From JAVVHH01 sp965276815 (GTDB lineage Bacteria > Pseudomonadota > Alphaproteobacteria > Acetobacterales > Acetobacteraceae), in the NCBI GenBank assembly GCA_965276815.1, contig CBDIBE010000005.1:248001-312000 (forward strand): 64,000 nucleotides of DNA. The letters run 5' to 3'. The notes under the pieces were generated by a model. That model did not search any database, was not told the DNA's origin, and saw only the letters and a list, made by a program, of their open reading frames with translations. Shown here one piece after another: positions 9,319-17,320 of this stretch; positions within the stretch are counted from its first letter, which is position 1, and each line of letters opens with the position of its first letter. A program made the translations under genes and the position numbers.

Positions 9319-9528
9319 TTATTTTGCGACCATCACGTCCGACGCCTTGATCACCGCCATCGCCTCGTCCCCGACCTTCAGCGCCAGATCGTCGATGGCC
9401 TCGTTGGTGATCGACGAATGGATGGTCACGCCGTTGCCGATATCGATGTGGACATGCCCGGTGGTCTGGCCCTTGACCACCGAGGTGATCTTGCCCTTGA
9501 TCTGATTGCGCGCGCTCAGCTTCATCAT
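9319..9528 (-). CDS. Mop/TOBE-domain molybdate-binding protein
   Basis: 69 aa single Mop domain (MKLSARNQIKGKITSVVKG, then TGHVHIDIGNGVTIHSSIT and a C-terminal VGDEAMAVIKASDVMVAK). Such molbindins form hexamers that store molybdate or tungstate, and the same fold ends ModE and ModC. The start is one of two consecutive ATGs (9528 or 9525) with GGAG seven or more bases upstream. It stands between iron-sulfur redox genes and the ModA-like gene, consistent with oxyanion homeostasis; that link is inference. Confidence 0.88.
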   Translation of the reverse strand: MMKLSARNQIKGKITSVVKGQTTGHVHIDIGNGVTIHSSITNEAIDDLALKVGDEAMAVIKASDVMVAK

Positions 9529-9602
9529 TGCTCTGCTCCACTGCCTGGTTTCGCCGCCTTGTAGCTGCCGAAGCGCCGCATGGCCATGCAGGAGTGTGAA
9601 AC

Positions 9603-10457
9603 CTAGATCGGCGCCGGCTTGCGAAGCTCCGGCTCGATCAGCCGCTCGAACGCCGCCTCGCCGACCGCGTCCAGCGCGCCCGGCGCCAACGCGCCGCGCG
9701 GGTCGGGCGCGTTGCGCAAAGCCTTGTAGCCATCCTCGGCCGGCCAGCCGGCGCTTTCGGCCAGCAGATGCATCCAGTTCACCACCCGCACGCCATGGCG
9801 CTCCAGCGTCACGCTCTCGCGATGGCACGAATGGAAGATGGTGCACAACACGTCCGCGCCCGCCTTGCGCATCGCGTCCAGCGTCGCCGCCTGGCCCGCG
9901 GCCAGCGCCTGCGGAACCGCCGCCAGCGCCGAGCACATATGCCCAGGCAGCATCGGCGGATCGGCCACCAGCTCCAGCCCCGGCACGGCGGCCAGAATCT
10001 CCGGCACCAGCCGGTTCACCGCGACCCGGCCCTGAAACCCATGATGCGCGTGCAGCATCACCCGCGCCCGCACCGTCCCCCTCAGCACTGCGCGCAGCCG
10101 CTCCAGCCTCGCATGCAGCACCTCGGACACATGCACCGTATCAAACCGCGCCGGCGTCACCGGGGCCATGCTGTCATGCATGTTCATGTGGCAGGACGGG
10201 CACCAGGTGATCACCGTGTCCCGTCCGGTGCCGTTGAACTTCTCGATCGTGCGCCGCGCCATGCCCTCGTTGATCCGCGCATTGGCGTCCTTCGGGCTGC
10301 CGCAGCAATGACCCGGCCCGCCAGCGGTCGCGGTATCCACGCCGGCCGCCTCCAGCAGCCGCGCCGTCGTGCGGATCATCTCGCCATGCCGCGTCATGTT
10401 GCAGCCGTACCAGAACACGGCCCGCTCTTGAGTCGTAGCCTCCGTGGTCACAGCCAT
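9603..10457 (-). CDS. HdrB-like CCG-domain iron-sulfur protein
   Basis: 284 aa. The first CCG (cysteine-rich) domain is complete: C19, C51-C52, C86 and C89 in FWYGCN, HCCGSPKD and WCPSCHMN. The second is degenerate: the expected first Cys reads His (HAHHGF), the CC pair reads Met-Cys (GHMCSA), and the last block is CTIFHSCHRE. HdrB-type subunits bind an unusual iron-sulfur cluster and handle disulfide or quinone-linked redox. The start overlaps the upstream HdrC-like gene by 10 bases. It resembles the heterodisulfide-reductase-like pairs found with glycolate or lactate oxidases; the partner enzyme is not in view. Confidence 0.85.
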   Translation of the reverse strand: MAVTTEATTQERAVFWYGCNMTRHGEMIRTTARLLEAAGVDTATAGGPGHCCGSPKDANARINEGMARRTIEKFNGTGRDTVITWCPSCHMNMHDSMAPVTPARFDTVHVSEVLHARLERLRAVLRGTVRARVMLHAHHGFQGRVAVNRLVPEILAAVPGLELVADPPMLPGHMCSALAAVPQALAAGQAATLDAMRKAGADVLCTIFHSCHRESVTLERHGVRVVNWMHLLAESAGWPAEDGYKALRNAPDPRGALAPGALDAVGEAAFERLIEPELRKPAPI

Positions 10458-10849
10458 TGCGCCTGCTCCTCCTCGGTCATCGTCAGCCGCGCGAACGCCT
10501 TCACCCGCGCCATGGCCTGGCTGTCCTCCTTCAACGTCAGCCGCGGCGCCTCGCCCAGCGCGCCCTTCGCCCGCCAGGTCGCCAGCCGCATCATGAACGC
10601 CGCATCGAGCCCCTCGGGACAGGCCGAGCTGCACACCCCGCTGCGCGTGCAGGCGCCGATCCAGGCCAGCGCCTCCGGCGTGCCCGGCCCGTCGCGCAGC
10701 ACGTCGCGCATGCCGTGGGCCGCCAGAACGGGAGAAAACGGCTGCGGCACGTATGGCGTCATCGGGCAGATGCGGGCGCATTCGCCGCACGCCGTGCAGA
10801 GCCCGGCCAGCCGCGCACTCTCCGCCCTGATATGCTCGACGAGGTTCAT
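10448..10849 (-). CDS. HdrC-like 4Fe-4S ferredoxin-type protein
   Basis: 133 aa electron-transfer subunit. Cluster site one is canonical: C18, C21, C24, C28 in CTACGECARICP. Site two reads CTRSGVCSSACP (C67, S70, C73, C77), so the second cysteine is Ser. The ATG at 10849 is 41 bases past the Ku stop. Together with the downstream CCG protein it forms an HdrCB-like module, first in an eight-gene run. Confidence 0.85.
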   Translation of the reverse strand: MNLVEHIRAESARLAGLCTACGECARICPMTPYVPQPFSPVLAAHGMRDVLRDGPGTPEALAWIGACTRSGVCSSACPEGLDAAFMMRLATWRAKGALGEAPRLTLKEDSQAMARVKAFARLTMTEEEQAQWL

Positions 10850-10890
10850 CGGGCTTGTTTGCCCGAGACGGGCCTGCGATTGCAACGTTT

Positions 10891-11769
10891 TCAGCCCCGC
10901 TTGCCCCCAACCCGCCGCTTCGCCGGCGCCGCTTTCGGCTTGGTCGCCGGCTTGCGCTCCGCGGCTTCGCCGCCGCTGCCGCGCAAGCTGCGGCGGAGCG
11001 CGTCCATCAGGTCGATCACGTTGCTCTCCGGCGCCGGAGCCTTCTCCTCGTCGATGATCGCGCCCCCGGCCTTCTCCTTGACCAGCTCGTGCAGCGCTTC
11101 GGCGTAGCGGTCGTGGAACTCCGAGGGCTCGAACTCGCCCTTTTGCTTGCCGATGATCGCCTCGGCGATCTCCACCATCTGCCGATCCGGCTTCACGTCC
11201 GGGATCGCGCCGAACACGTCCGCATCGCTGCGCACCTCGTCGTACGAGTGCAGCGTGCTCATCAGCAGGCCCGTGTGCCGCACCTCGATGGCAACGATCC
11301 GCTCCCGCCCCGTCATCACCACCTGCCCCAGCGCCACCCTTCCGGTCTTCTGCATCGCGTCCCGGATCACCGCGAACGGCTCCAGCAGCTCCGGCCGCCC
11401 AGCCGGCGCCATGTAATACGGCGTGTCCCAATACAGCCGGTCGATGCTGCTTGCCTCGACAAACCGCTCGATTTGGATCGTCTTGGTGCTTTCCAGCCGG
11501 ATCGATTTGAGGTCCTCATCCTCAATGACGACGTATTTGCCCTTTTCGATCTCGTATCCATGCAGCAGGTCGGACCGGGCGATCTCCTGCTTGCCCTCCG
11601 GCAATGTCGGGTCCTTCCAAGCCTGCTTGACCCGGTTATGCGTCTGTGGATGCAGCAAATGGAAATGCACCCCGTCGCCCTCGGAGGTCGCTTTGTACAA
11701 CGACACGGGGCAAGTCACGAGGGAAAGCCGGAGATGCCCCTCCCACACCGGGCGCGACGATCGAGCCAT
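10891..11769 (-). CDS. ku: Ku protein, non-homologous end joining
   Basis: 292 aa prokaryotic Ku homodimer subunit that encircles DNA double-strand ends and recruits LigD. The core begins RPVWEGHLRLSLVTCPVSLYKA and includes the bridge region YEIEKGKYVVIEDEDLKSIRLESTKTI-type sequence, LYWDTPYYMAP and EVFGAIPDV-like blocks; the C-terminal tail (from about 255) is Lys/Arg-rich (KPATKPKAAPAKRRVGGKRG), as in many bacterial Ku proteins. No ligD lies in the window. Confidence 0.96.
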   Translation of the reverse strand: MARSSRPVWEGHLRLSLVTCPVSLYKATSEGDGVHFHLLHPQTHNRVKQAWKDPTLPEGKQEIARSDLLHGYEIEKGKYVVIEDEDLKSIRLESTKTIQIERFVEASSIDRLYWDTPYYMAPAGRPELLEPFAVIRDAMQKTGRVALGQVVMTGRERIVAIEVRHTGLLMSTLHSYDEVRSDADVFGAIPDVKPDRQMVEIAEAIIGKQKGEFEPSEFHDRYAEALHELVKEKAGGAIIDEEKAPAPESNVIDLMDALRRSLRGSGGEAAERKPATKPKAAPAKRRVGGKRG

Positions 11770-11928
11770 GAGGTTCTACTTCCGCAAAACCATTGAACGG
11801 AAAAGTATGGCCATCGGTTGCGAAACAGCCCTTCCTTGAAGCGAGTCCGTAAGCCTCGACACGTCCGCCGTCGCCAAGAGGCATGGTGAGATAACCGAGA
11901 ACGAGCCGAGCGCCCGATGATCGCCGTA

Positions 11929-12780
11929 TCACTTCGTAGATGCAGATGGGTTAAGAAAACCCAGGACCGCTTGCGTGACATACCGCTCGACGTCCGCTAC
12001 GGCGTCAATTTCATTTCCAGGTAAATCGAATCCGATCGTATAGGGGTATCTCCCTGAGGGTTCCTTAGGAAATCGCTCGGCAAGAAAGGCCACCGTGGCG
12101 TTGCACCTCAGCCTGTGGTGGGCGTCCCCGGTACTTAGGACAGTCTGGCAGGTCAATGCGCGGGGCTCGTCTTCGACATTTTTGCTGATAAATATGAAGT
12201 CCCCAGCTGACCTAGCTAAAATATTCGGCGGCGCATTCTTAGCATACGGGCCCGTCCATTCGTCGTGGAACGCAGCATATATTTTGGTGTCGAGTTCTCG
12301 GGCACGCATACGCACCCAGCGATCATCATGCGCCGCGCTAAATTCCTCGACCGAGGCCCGAAAGTCCAGCCAAGCTGACCCACCCAACTCATGAAAACCC
12401 AGGGTCACGAGGCTTATAGCACCATCATTCTGCGTTTCCGGGGCAAATCCAGGAATCGGGATTTTCAGGAATACACTCCTATGGTCTGACTTGCATAGCG
12501 TCACGGTCAGCCGGTCGTCCATCGCTGTCGATTCCGCGCAGACCGAGGGATTGAAAGGGTGCTTGCCGGTCGGCCACGGGAAAATGAGGAACCTGTTCGG
12601 AATCGTGAAGACGAGCGGTCCGATGAAGAACTGCGGGGCATAGTCGGCATTTGCGGCACCAACCAGCCGCGGATCGATGATGCCGCCCGGTGCGAGCGTT
12701 CCCTGCCCGTGAGCGCCGACCGGAGCAACTAGCGTAAAAAGTGTCGCCAGCACGCTTCGGGTTTTCTTCATTGCAAGCAT
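11929..12780 (-). CDS. uncharacterised exported protein
   Basis: 283 aa (280 from the second ATG at 12771). A signal peptide is clear: MKKTRSVLATLFTLVAPVGAHG with likely cleavage after AHG. I do not recognise the mature part; it has three or four scattered cysteines (CAEST, CKSDH, CQTVL, RCNATV) that may pair, and a Gly/Pro-rich start. The ATG at 12771 overlaps the stop of the small gene upstream in ATGA, arguing for coupling. Base composition is visibly less GC-rich than the neighbours, hinting at transfer. Confidence 0.65.
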   Translation of the reverse strand: MLAMKKTRSVLATLFTLVAPVGAHGQGTLAPGGIIDPRLVGAANADYAPQFFIGPLVFTIPNRFLIFPWPTGKHPFNPSVCAESTAMDDRLTVTLCKSDHRSVFLKIPIPGFAPETQNDGAISLVTLGFHELGGSAWLDFRASVEEFSAAHDDRWVRMRARELDTKIYAAFHDEWTGPYAKNAPPNILARSAGDFIFISKNVEDEPRALTCQTVLSTGDAHHRLRCNATVAFLAERFPKEPSGRYPYTIGFDLPGNEIDAVADVERYVTQAVLGFLNPSASTK

Positions 12781-13019
12781 ATGTCCATCGCTGACTTATC
12801 CGTCTCAAACTGCGCGATGGTGCGGCGCCTCACATAGCGGCGGTTGAGGATAATTCTCGGGCCGCGGGGGCTCAGCGTCGCACTCAACGTTAGCGAGTCT
12901 CTAAGACCAGGAGCGAACGTTTCATGCGGGATCGCGTGCGGAACGACGTCCGATTCGCCAATCGCTGGCACGAGGGCGCGGGTCTCAGAGTCCTTGTTAT
13001 CGGCCACCGGCTCAGCCAT
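12768..13019 (-). CDS. small uncharacterised protein coupled to ThDP enzyme gene
   Basis: 83 aa, unrecognised, hydrophilic, Arg-rich near the end (RRYVRRRTIAQF). Support is positional: its ATG lies in ATGGCTGA, overlapping the ThDP-enzyme stop by eight bases, and its own TGA overlaps the ATG at 12771 of the exported-protein gene in ATGA. Two tidy overlaps in a row favour a real translated gene, but the protein has no motif I can name and chance is not excluded. Confidence 0.42.
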   Translation of the reverse strand: MAEPVADNKDSETRALVPAIGESDVVPHAIPHETFAPGLRDSLTLSATLSPRGPRIILNRRYVRRRTIAQFETDKSAMDICLQ

Positions 13020-14724
13020 CCGTGCCCCGCTCCGCCTTCACCACGCCCATCCCAGCCCGCAACTGCGTGATGGTCGCGCGCGACGTGATCTGCTCCGGGT
13101 TCACCCGCAGTTCGATCAGCGCCGGCTTGCCGCTGGCGGCCGCCCGGCGAAAGGCGGGCGCGAACTCCTCGGTCGCCTGCACCACCTCGCCATGGCCGCC
13201 GAAACTCTCCATGAACCGCGCAAAATCCGGATTGGTCAGCGCCGTCCCCGCGACCCGGCCGGGATAGGTCCGCTCCTGATACATCCGGATCGTCCCATAC
13301 ATGGCGTTGTTGAACACCAGCACGATCGGCGCGGCGCCATGGTGGAACGCGGTCGCAATCTCCTGCCCGGTCATCAGCATCCCGCCATCGCCGACGAAAA
13401 CCACGACCTGCCGCCCCGGAAACGCGATCGCCGCCCCGACCCCGGCCGGCACGCCATACCCCATGGCCCCGTTGGTCGGCCCAATGAAGCGCTGCCCGTC
13501 GGTGAAGTTCATGAACCGCGGCGCCCAAGTCGCGAAATTGCCGGCGTCGCAGGTGAAGATTGCGTCCGGCGCCGCCAGCGTCTCCAGCTCGCGCATGACC
13601 CGGCCCAGATTGAGCGCCCCCTCATAGGCCGGCGGCTCGCGCCCGGCCTCCCGCAGCGCGCGCAGGGACTTGGTCCACTCCGCCCAAGCCGCCGGACGCT
13701 TCGGCGCCAGCCCCGCCGCGGCGCGCGCGAACGCGTTCACATCCCCCGCGATCCCCAGCGCCACCCGGAACACCCGGCCGATCTCCGCCTGGTCCGGATA
13801 GACATGCACGATCTTCGTCGCCCCAGCCGGGTCGAACAGCGCGTAGCCCTGGGTGGCCGCCTCGCTCAACCGCGCCCCGATCGCCAGAATCAGGTCGGCC
13901 TCCTTGGCGCGCGCCACCAGCGCCGGGTCCGACCCCACGCCGAGATCGCCCACGAAATTCGCCAGCCGCCCGTCATAAGCCGCCTGCCTCCGGAAGCTCA
14001 CCGCAACCGGAATATCGTGCGCGGTGAGGAACTCCCGGATCGCAATCCGTCCCTCCGCCGTCCAGGTCGAGCCGCCCAGAAGCGCCAGCGGCTTGCGGCT
14101 GCCCGCCAGCATCGCCTGCAGCCGCTCGAGCCCGGCCGGGTCGGGCACCGGCGGCAACACCTCGTCGCGCGGCAGGTCGGGGACGCTCACCCTATGCTTC
14201 TGCATCTCCTCGGAGAGTGCGATCACCACCGGCCCCGGCCGCCCGCTCGTCGCCACGTCCACCGCGTGCGCCACCAGCTCGGGGATGCGGCGCGCGTCGT
14301 CGATCTGCGCCACCCATTTGGCGAGCGGGCCGAACATCCGGCGGTAATCCACCTCCTGGAAGCTCTCCCGGTCCGTCTCCTCGAACGGGATCTGACCGAC
14401 GAACAGCAGCATCGGCGTGCTGTCCTGCCTGGCGATGTGCACACCGATCGAGCCGTGGCAAGCTCCGGGACCCCGCGTCACCATCGCCGCCGCCGGCCGG
14501 CCCATGAGCTTGCCATACGCCTCAGCCATGTTGACCGCGCCGGCCTCGAACCGGCAGGTGATCAGCTTGATCTGGTTGCCGACCGCGTAGAGCCCGTCCA
14601 GCACGTCGAGATAGCTCTCGCCGGGCACGATGAACACCGTGTCGATGCCCTGGGCGATCAGTGCGTCCGCCAGCACGCGCCCGCCTGGCCGGGTCGCGGT
14701 CTCCGTCTGCTGCGCCACGGACAT
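13012..14724 (-). CDS. thiamine-diphosphate-dependent enzyme, acetolactate synthase-like
   Basis: 570 aa cytosolic ThDP enzyme of the IlvB/POX superfamily. The PYR domain holds the activating Glu in CRFEAGAVNMAEAYG (residue about 60); the middle domain is about 190-330; the PP domain carries the ThDP/Mg site GDGGMLMTGQEIATAF ending in VLVFNN (about 440-470). Homologues include acetolactate synthases, glyoxylate carboligase and oxalyl-CoA or benzoylformate decarboxylases; sequence alone does not settle the donor. No ilvN small subunit is adjacent, which makes a biosynthetic IlvB less likely. It is transcribed away from the RAM-domain gene and coupled to two unknown genes. Confidence 0.85.
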   Translation of the reverse strand: MSVAQQTETATRPGGRVLADALIAQGIDTVFIVPGESYLDVLDGLYAVGNQIKLITCRFEAGAVNMAEAYGKLMGRPAAAMVTRGPGACHGSIGVHIARQDSTPMLLFVGQIPFEETDRESFQEVDYRRMFGPLAKWVAQIDDARRIPELVAHAVDVATSGRPGPVVIALSEEMQKHRVSVPDLPRDEVLPPVPDPAGLERLQAMLAGSRKPLALLGGSTWTAEGRIAIREFLTAHDIPVAVSFRRQAAYDGRLANFVGDLGVGSDPALVARAKEADLILAIGARLSEAATQGYALFDPAGATKIVHVYPDQAEIGRVFRVALGIAGDVNAFARAAAGLAPKRPAAWAEWTKSLRALREAGREPPAYEGALNLGRVMRELETLAAPDAIFTCDAGNFATWAPRFMNFTDGQRFIGPTNGAMGYGVPAGVGAAIAFPGRQVVVFVGDGGMLMTGQEIATAFHHGAAPIVLVFNNAMYGTIRMYQERTYPGRVAGTALTNPDFARFMESFGGHGEVVQATEEFAPAFRRAAASGKPALIELRVNPEQITSRATITQLRAGMGVVKAERGTDG

Positions 14725-14824
14725 GCCTGAGATCCTCCCCGATTCAGCGCAACCTTATGCCGAAGCCGGGTGCTGTCCAGACGGGGCCGGGCGTGGCAAC
14801 CTTGTTCACGCAGGAGGGCAGGGC

Positions 14825-15079
14825 ATGCGGCCGATTTTCGTCCAGATCAAATGCGAGATGGGCCAAGCCTACCGGGTGGCGCAGCTCGCCGTGGACACGA
14901 TCGAGGAGCTTTCGGAGATCTATTCCACTTCCGGCCAGTACGATTTGCTGGGAAAGTTCTACCTCGACGGTGGCCAGGACACCGGCCTGTTCGTCACCGA
15001 ACGGGTGCAGACCCTACCGGGCGTGTCGGACACCTACACGCTGATCACCTTCAACGCCTTCGCGTCGGCCAAGGGGTGA
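14825..15079 (+). CDS. stand-alone Lrp/AsnC ligand-binding (RAM) domain protein
   Basis: 84 aa alpha-beta RAM domain only (MRPIFVQIKCEMGQAYRVAQ, then GQYDLLGKFYLDGGQDTGLF and VSDTYTLITFNAF), with no helix-turn-helix. Such SraA-like proteins bind amino acids and may modulate full-length Lrp regulators. The start is fixed by AGGAGG seven bases upstream of the ATG. The stop lies 5 bases before the converging amidase stop. Confidence 0.88.
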   Translation: MRPIFVQIKCEMGQAYRVAQLAVDTIEELSEIYSTSGQYDLLGKFYLDGGQDTGLFVTERVQTLPGVSDTYTLITFNAFASAKG

Positions 15080-15084
15080 TCGTG

Positions 15085-16584
15085 TCAGCCGAAGCCCAGG
15101 AACCCCGGCATCTTGGCGATCGGCGCCGCCGCGCGCAGCCGGGCTAGGTCCGGCGCCGGCCGGGCCGTGCGCGGATCGCCCGCCAGCAAGCGCTCGAGCG
15201 CGGCGGCGACCGCCAGCACGTAAGCGTCGCCGCCGCGTGGCCCGACGATCTGCAGCCCGAACGGCATCCCGCCCCGGTCCAGCCCGAGCGGCAGCGAAAT
15301 CGCGGGATGCCCAGCCAAGGTCACGTAGTACGACAGCGCCAGCCAATGAAAGTAGGTCCGCACGGGCTTGCCGTCGATCTCCGCCGGATACAGCTCCGTC
15401 CAGGACCGCGGGCTAGTCGTCATCGACGGCGACAGGATCACGTCGTAAGCGTCGAAAAACGCCTGCCAGCGCCGGTAATGCTGCGTCTGCGCCTTGAGCG
15501 CCCGCCCCACATCCACGGCCGAGTAGCCCAGCGCCTCCTCGTAATTGGCGTGGATGTTCGGCCCCAGATCTTGCGGCCGCGTCCGCATGTTCTCCGCGTG
15601 CTTGACCGGGTAGCCCAGCGAACGCAGCACCTCGAACGCCTCGTCCGCCCCGCTGCAGTCCGGCGCCGTATCATCGGCCCGGGCAAAAACCTCGCGGAAC
15701 AGCCCGGTCTTTTCGGCAAACACTTCCGCAATCTGCCGTTCGGTCGGCGCTTGCCCGAAATCCGCGGTGAGCCCGACCCGCAGTGACGCAAGGTCGATCT
15801 CGGGCAGCGGGAAGAAATCGGCCGCCTTGCGCACCGTCTGACCGTGGATCGTCGTCGCCAGCGGGTCGCGCTTGTCGTCGCTGACCATCGTCGCGAGCAG
15901 CAGGCTCGTGTCCGCGACGTTGCGCGCCATCGGGCCCGAGACGGAGAGCGGCGACCAGCCGAAATCATACGTCTCCGTTGCCACCAGCCCCGGCGTTGGC
16001 CGGAACCCGACGATGCCGTTGAACGCCGCCGGGTTGCGCAAGCTGCCGCCAGTGTCCGACCCGGTGGCCAGCGGCACCATCCCGCAAGCCAGCGCCACCC
16101 CCGACCCGCCCGACGACCCGGCCGCATTCTTCGTCGGATCGAACGGGTTCCCCGTCGCCCCATAAACGACGTTGCGCGTATTCGCTCCGGCGCCGAACTC
16201 CGGCACGTTCGACTTGCCGAGCACGATCGCCCCGGCGCCCCGCACCGCCGCCACCAGCCGCTGATCTTTCGCGGAAACCGCGTCACGGTAGATCGGGCTG
16301 CCCTGGCTCTTGATCAGTCCCTCGGCGTCCTGCAAATCCTTGATTGCGATCGGCAACCCATGCAGCGCCGGCAGCGCCTCGCCCCGCATCACCGCCCGCT
16401 CGGCCGCCGCTGCCGCCTGTCGTGCCCGATCGAAATCGCGCGCCGGAATGGCGTTGACCGCATGATCCACCGCCTCGATCCGCCCGATACAGCTCTCCAG
16501 CAGTTCGACCGGCGAGAGCCGCTTCTGCCCAATCATGCGCCGAGCTTCGATGGCGGGTAGGTCACACGGTTCGGTCGTCGACAA
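15085..16584 (-). CDS. amidase-signature hydrolase
   Basis: 499 aa cytosolic amide hydrolase with the Ser-cisSer-Lys triad: K82 (GLPIAIKDLQ), cis-Ser S157 (AAGSSGGSG) and nucleophile S181 (GSDTGGSLRNP), counted from the TTG at 16584. That TTG is preferred because GGAG lies six bases upstream and it avoids overlap with vapC; an ATG at 16674 would add 30 unlikely residues and overlap vapC. Substrate is unknown: GatA-like fold, but no gatB or gatC is nearby. The gene follows vapBC on the same strand. Confidence 0.88.
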   Translation of the reverse strand: MSTTEPCDLPAIEARRMIGQKRLSPVELLESCIGRIEAVDHAVNAIPARDFDRARQAAAAAERAVMRGEALPALHGLPIAIKDLQDAEGLIKSQGSPIYRDAVSAKDQRLVAAVRGAGAIVLGKSNVPEFGAGANTRNVVYGATGNPFDPTKNAAGSSGGSGVALACGMVPLATGSDTGGSLRNPAAFNGIVGFRPTPGLVATETYDFGWSPLSVSGPMARNVADTSLLLATMVSDDKRDPLATTIHGQTVRKAADFFPLPEIDLASLRVGLTADFGQAPTERQIAEVFAEKTGLFREVFARADDTAPDCSGADEAFEVLRSLGYPVKHAENMRTRPQDLGPNIHANYEEALGYSAVDVGRALKAQTQHYRRWQAFFDAYDVILSPSMTTSPRSWTELYPAEIDGKPVRTYFHWLALSYYVTLAGHPAISLPLGLDRGGMPFGLQIVGPRGGDAYVLAVAAALERLLAGDPRTARPAPDLARLRAAAPIAKMPGFLGFG

Positions 16585-16633
16585 ATTGTTCTCCAATCCG
16601 TTCCAGGCTAGTGCAATCAGATGCTTACGAAGG

Positions 16634-17023
16634 TCAGGTCGCGCGCTCGATATCCGTGTGGATGAAGTCGGCACCGTTGAAGAGCAGCGGATAGCCGCTT
16701 GCAGCGGCCAGCGCGTAGGAAAAGCAGTCGCCGATATTCAACCCTGCGACATGGCGCCTCTTGCCAAAGCGCCGAAATGCATCGATGGCGATTGCGGCCT
16801 GCTGCGCCGTGACCGGGACAATCTCGAAGCCGCTTTCGTCAAGTAACTGTTCGACCGCGGCCCGCCCGGCCTTGCCTTTTCGCCCCTCGACCGCACAGGC
16901 CAATTCCATCCGGGTGACGGCCGAAATCAGTCGAACACGAGCCTGCCCAATCGACCCGGCAAACCGTGCCGCTTCCGGCTCGCCAAACAGGATGGCCACC
17001 AGCGCGGACGTGTCGACAACCAC
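16634..17023 (-). CDS. vapC: VapC-type PIN-domain toxin ribonuclease
   Basis: 129 aa PIN nuclease. The acidic Mg-binding set is present: D4 (VVDTSALVAIL), E40 (ISAVTRMELA), D99 (NIGDCFSYALA) and D119 (FNGADF). Such toxins cut tRNA or rRNA when freed from the antitoxin. The start is a GTG immediately after the vapB TGA (TGAGTG), a typical coupled arrangement. Confidence 0.93.
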   Translation of the reverse strand: MVVDTSALVAILFGEPEAARFAGSIGQARVRLISAVTRMELACAVEGRKGKAGRAAVEQLLDESGFEIVPVTAQQAAIAIDAFRRFGKRRHVAGLNIGDCFSYALAAASGYPLLFNGADFIHTDIERAT

Positions 17024-17281
17024 TCAGCGCCACATACCCGTGTCATCATAGCCAACGATCTCCTCGGGGCTCCGCGGATCGCGGTCGGGCAGGGCCGCGC
17101 AGCTCCTGCCAATCTCCAGCAATCGCTCGGCAAGACGGGGGCTGCCGCCTCGGCTGAGCTGCTCTCGCTGCAGTCTTTCCGCCAAGGCCACGCGGATCGC
17201 TTCGGTGAGAGTTTCGCCTGTCAGCGCCGCGACCGCCCGCGCCAGTCGGTCAGTCTCCTCATCCTTCAAGCTGAGCGCCAT
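17024..17281 (-). CDS. vapB: VapB-type antitoxin
   Basis: 85 aa antitoxin of the Rv0623/PSK-like family: the N-terminal part MALSLKDEETDRLARAVAAL with TGETLTEAIRVALAERL forms a ribbon-helix-helix-like DNA-binding half, and the C-terminal tail (SPEEIVGYDDTGMW) should wrap the toxin. Start ATG lies 12 bases downstream of an AT-rich palindrome, the likely autoregulatory operator. Confidence 0.9.
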   Translation of the reverse strand: MALSLKDEETDRLARAVAALTGETLTEAIRVALAERLQREQLSRGGSPRLAERLLEIGRSCAALPDRDPRSPEEIVGYDDTGMWR

Positions 17282-17292
17282 CGACTGCTCGG

Positions 17293-17315
17293 TATATAAA
17301 CTTCAAGCTTATATA
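17293..17315 (-). promoter_or_regulatory. palindromic operator upstream of vapBC
   Basis: Dyad of 23 bp: TATATAA (17293-17299), a, CTT-c-AAG (17301-17307), c, TTATATA (17309-17315). All positions are symmetric except one pair. It fills the 39-bp gap between the ggt stop and the vapB start and is strikingly AT-rich here. VapBC complexes repress their own promoter through such palindromes; TATATA inside it could also serve as the -10. Confidence 0.7.
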
Positions 17316-17320
17316 TACGC

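Noticed and set aside
11636..11932. 98-codon frame between Ku and the exported protein
   Set aside because: Largely overlaps the Ku start region in another frame, has no ribosome site and no recognisable motif.
13012..14724. Naming the ThDP enzyme ilvB
   Set aside because: No small subunit gene is adjacent and the superfamily covers many reactions; a specific symbol is not supported.
12844..14730. 628-codon open frame opposite the ThDP enzyme
   Set aside because: Pro/Arg/His-rich shadow; the ThDP motifs on the other strand are decisive.
15085..16584. Naming the amidase gatA
   Set aside because: No gatB or gatC neighbours, and the amidase-signature family is broad.
17024..17281. Considering vapB as part of the ggt operon only
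   Set aside because: A palindrome in the 39-bp gap and the toxin-antitoxin pairing argue for its own promoter, though read-through from ggt remains possible.
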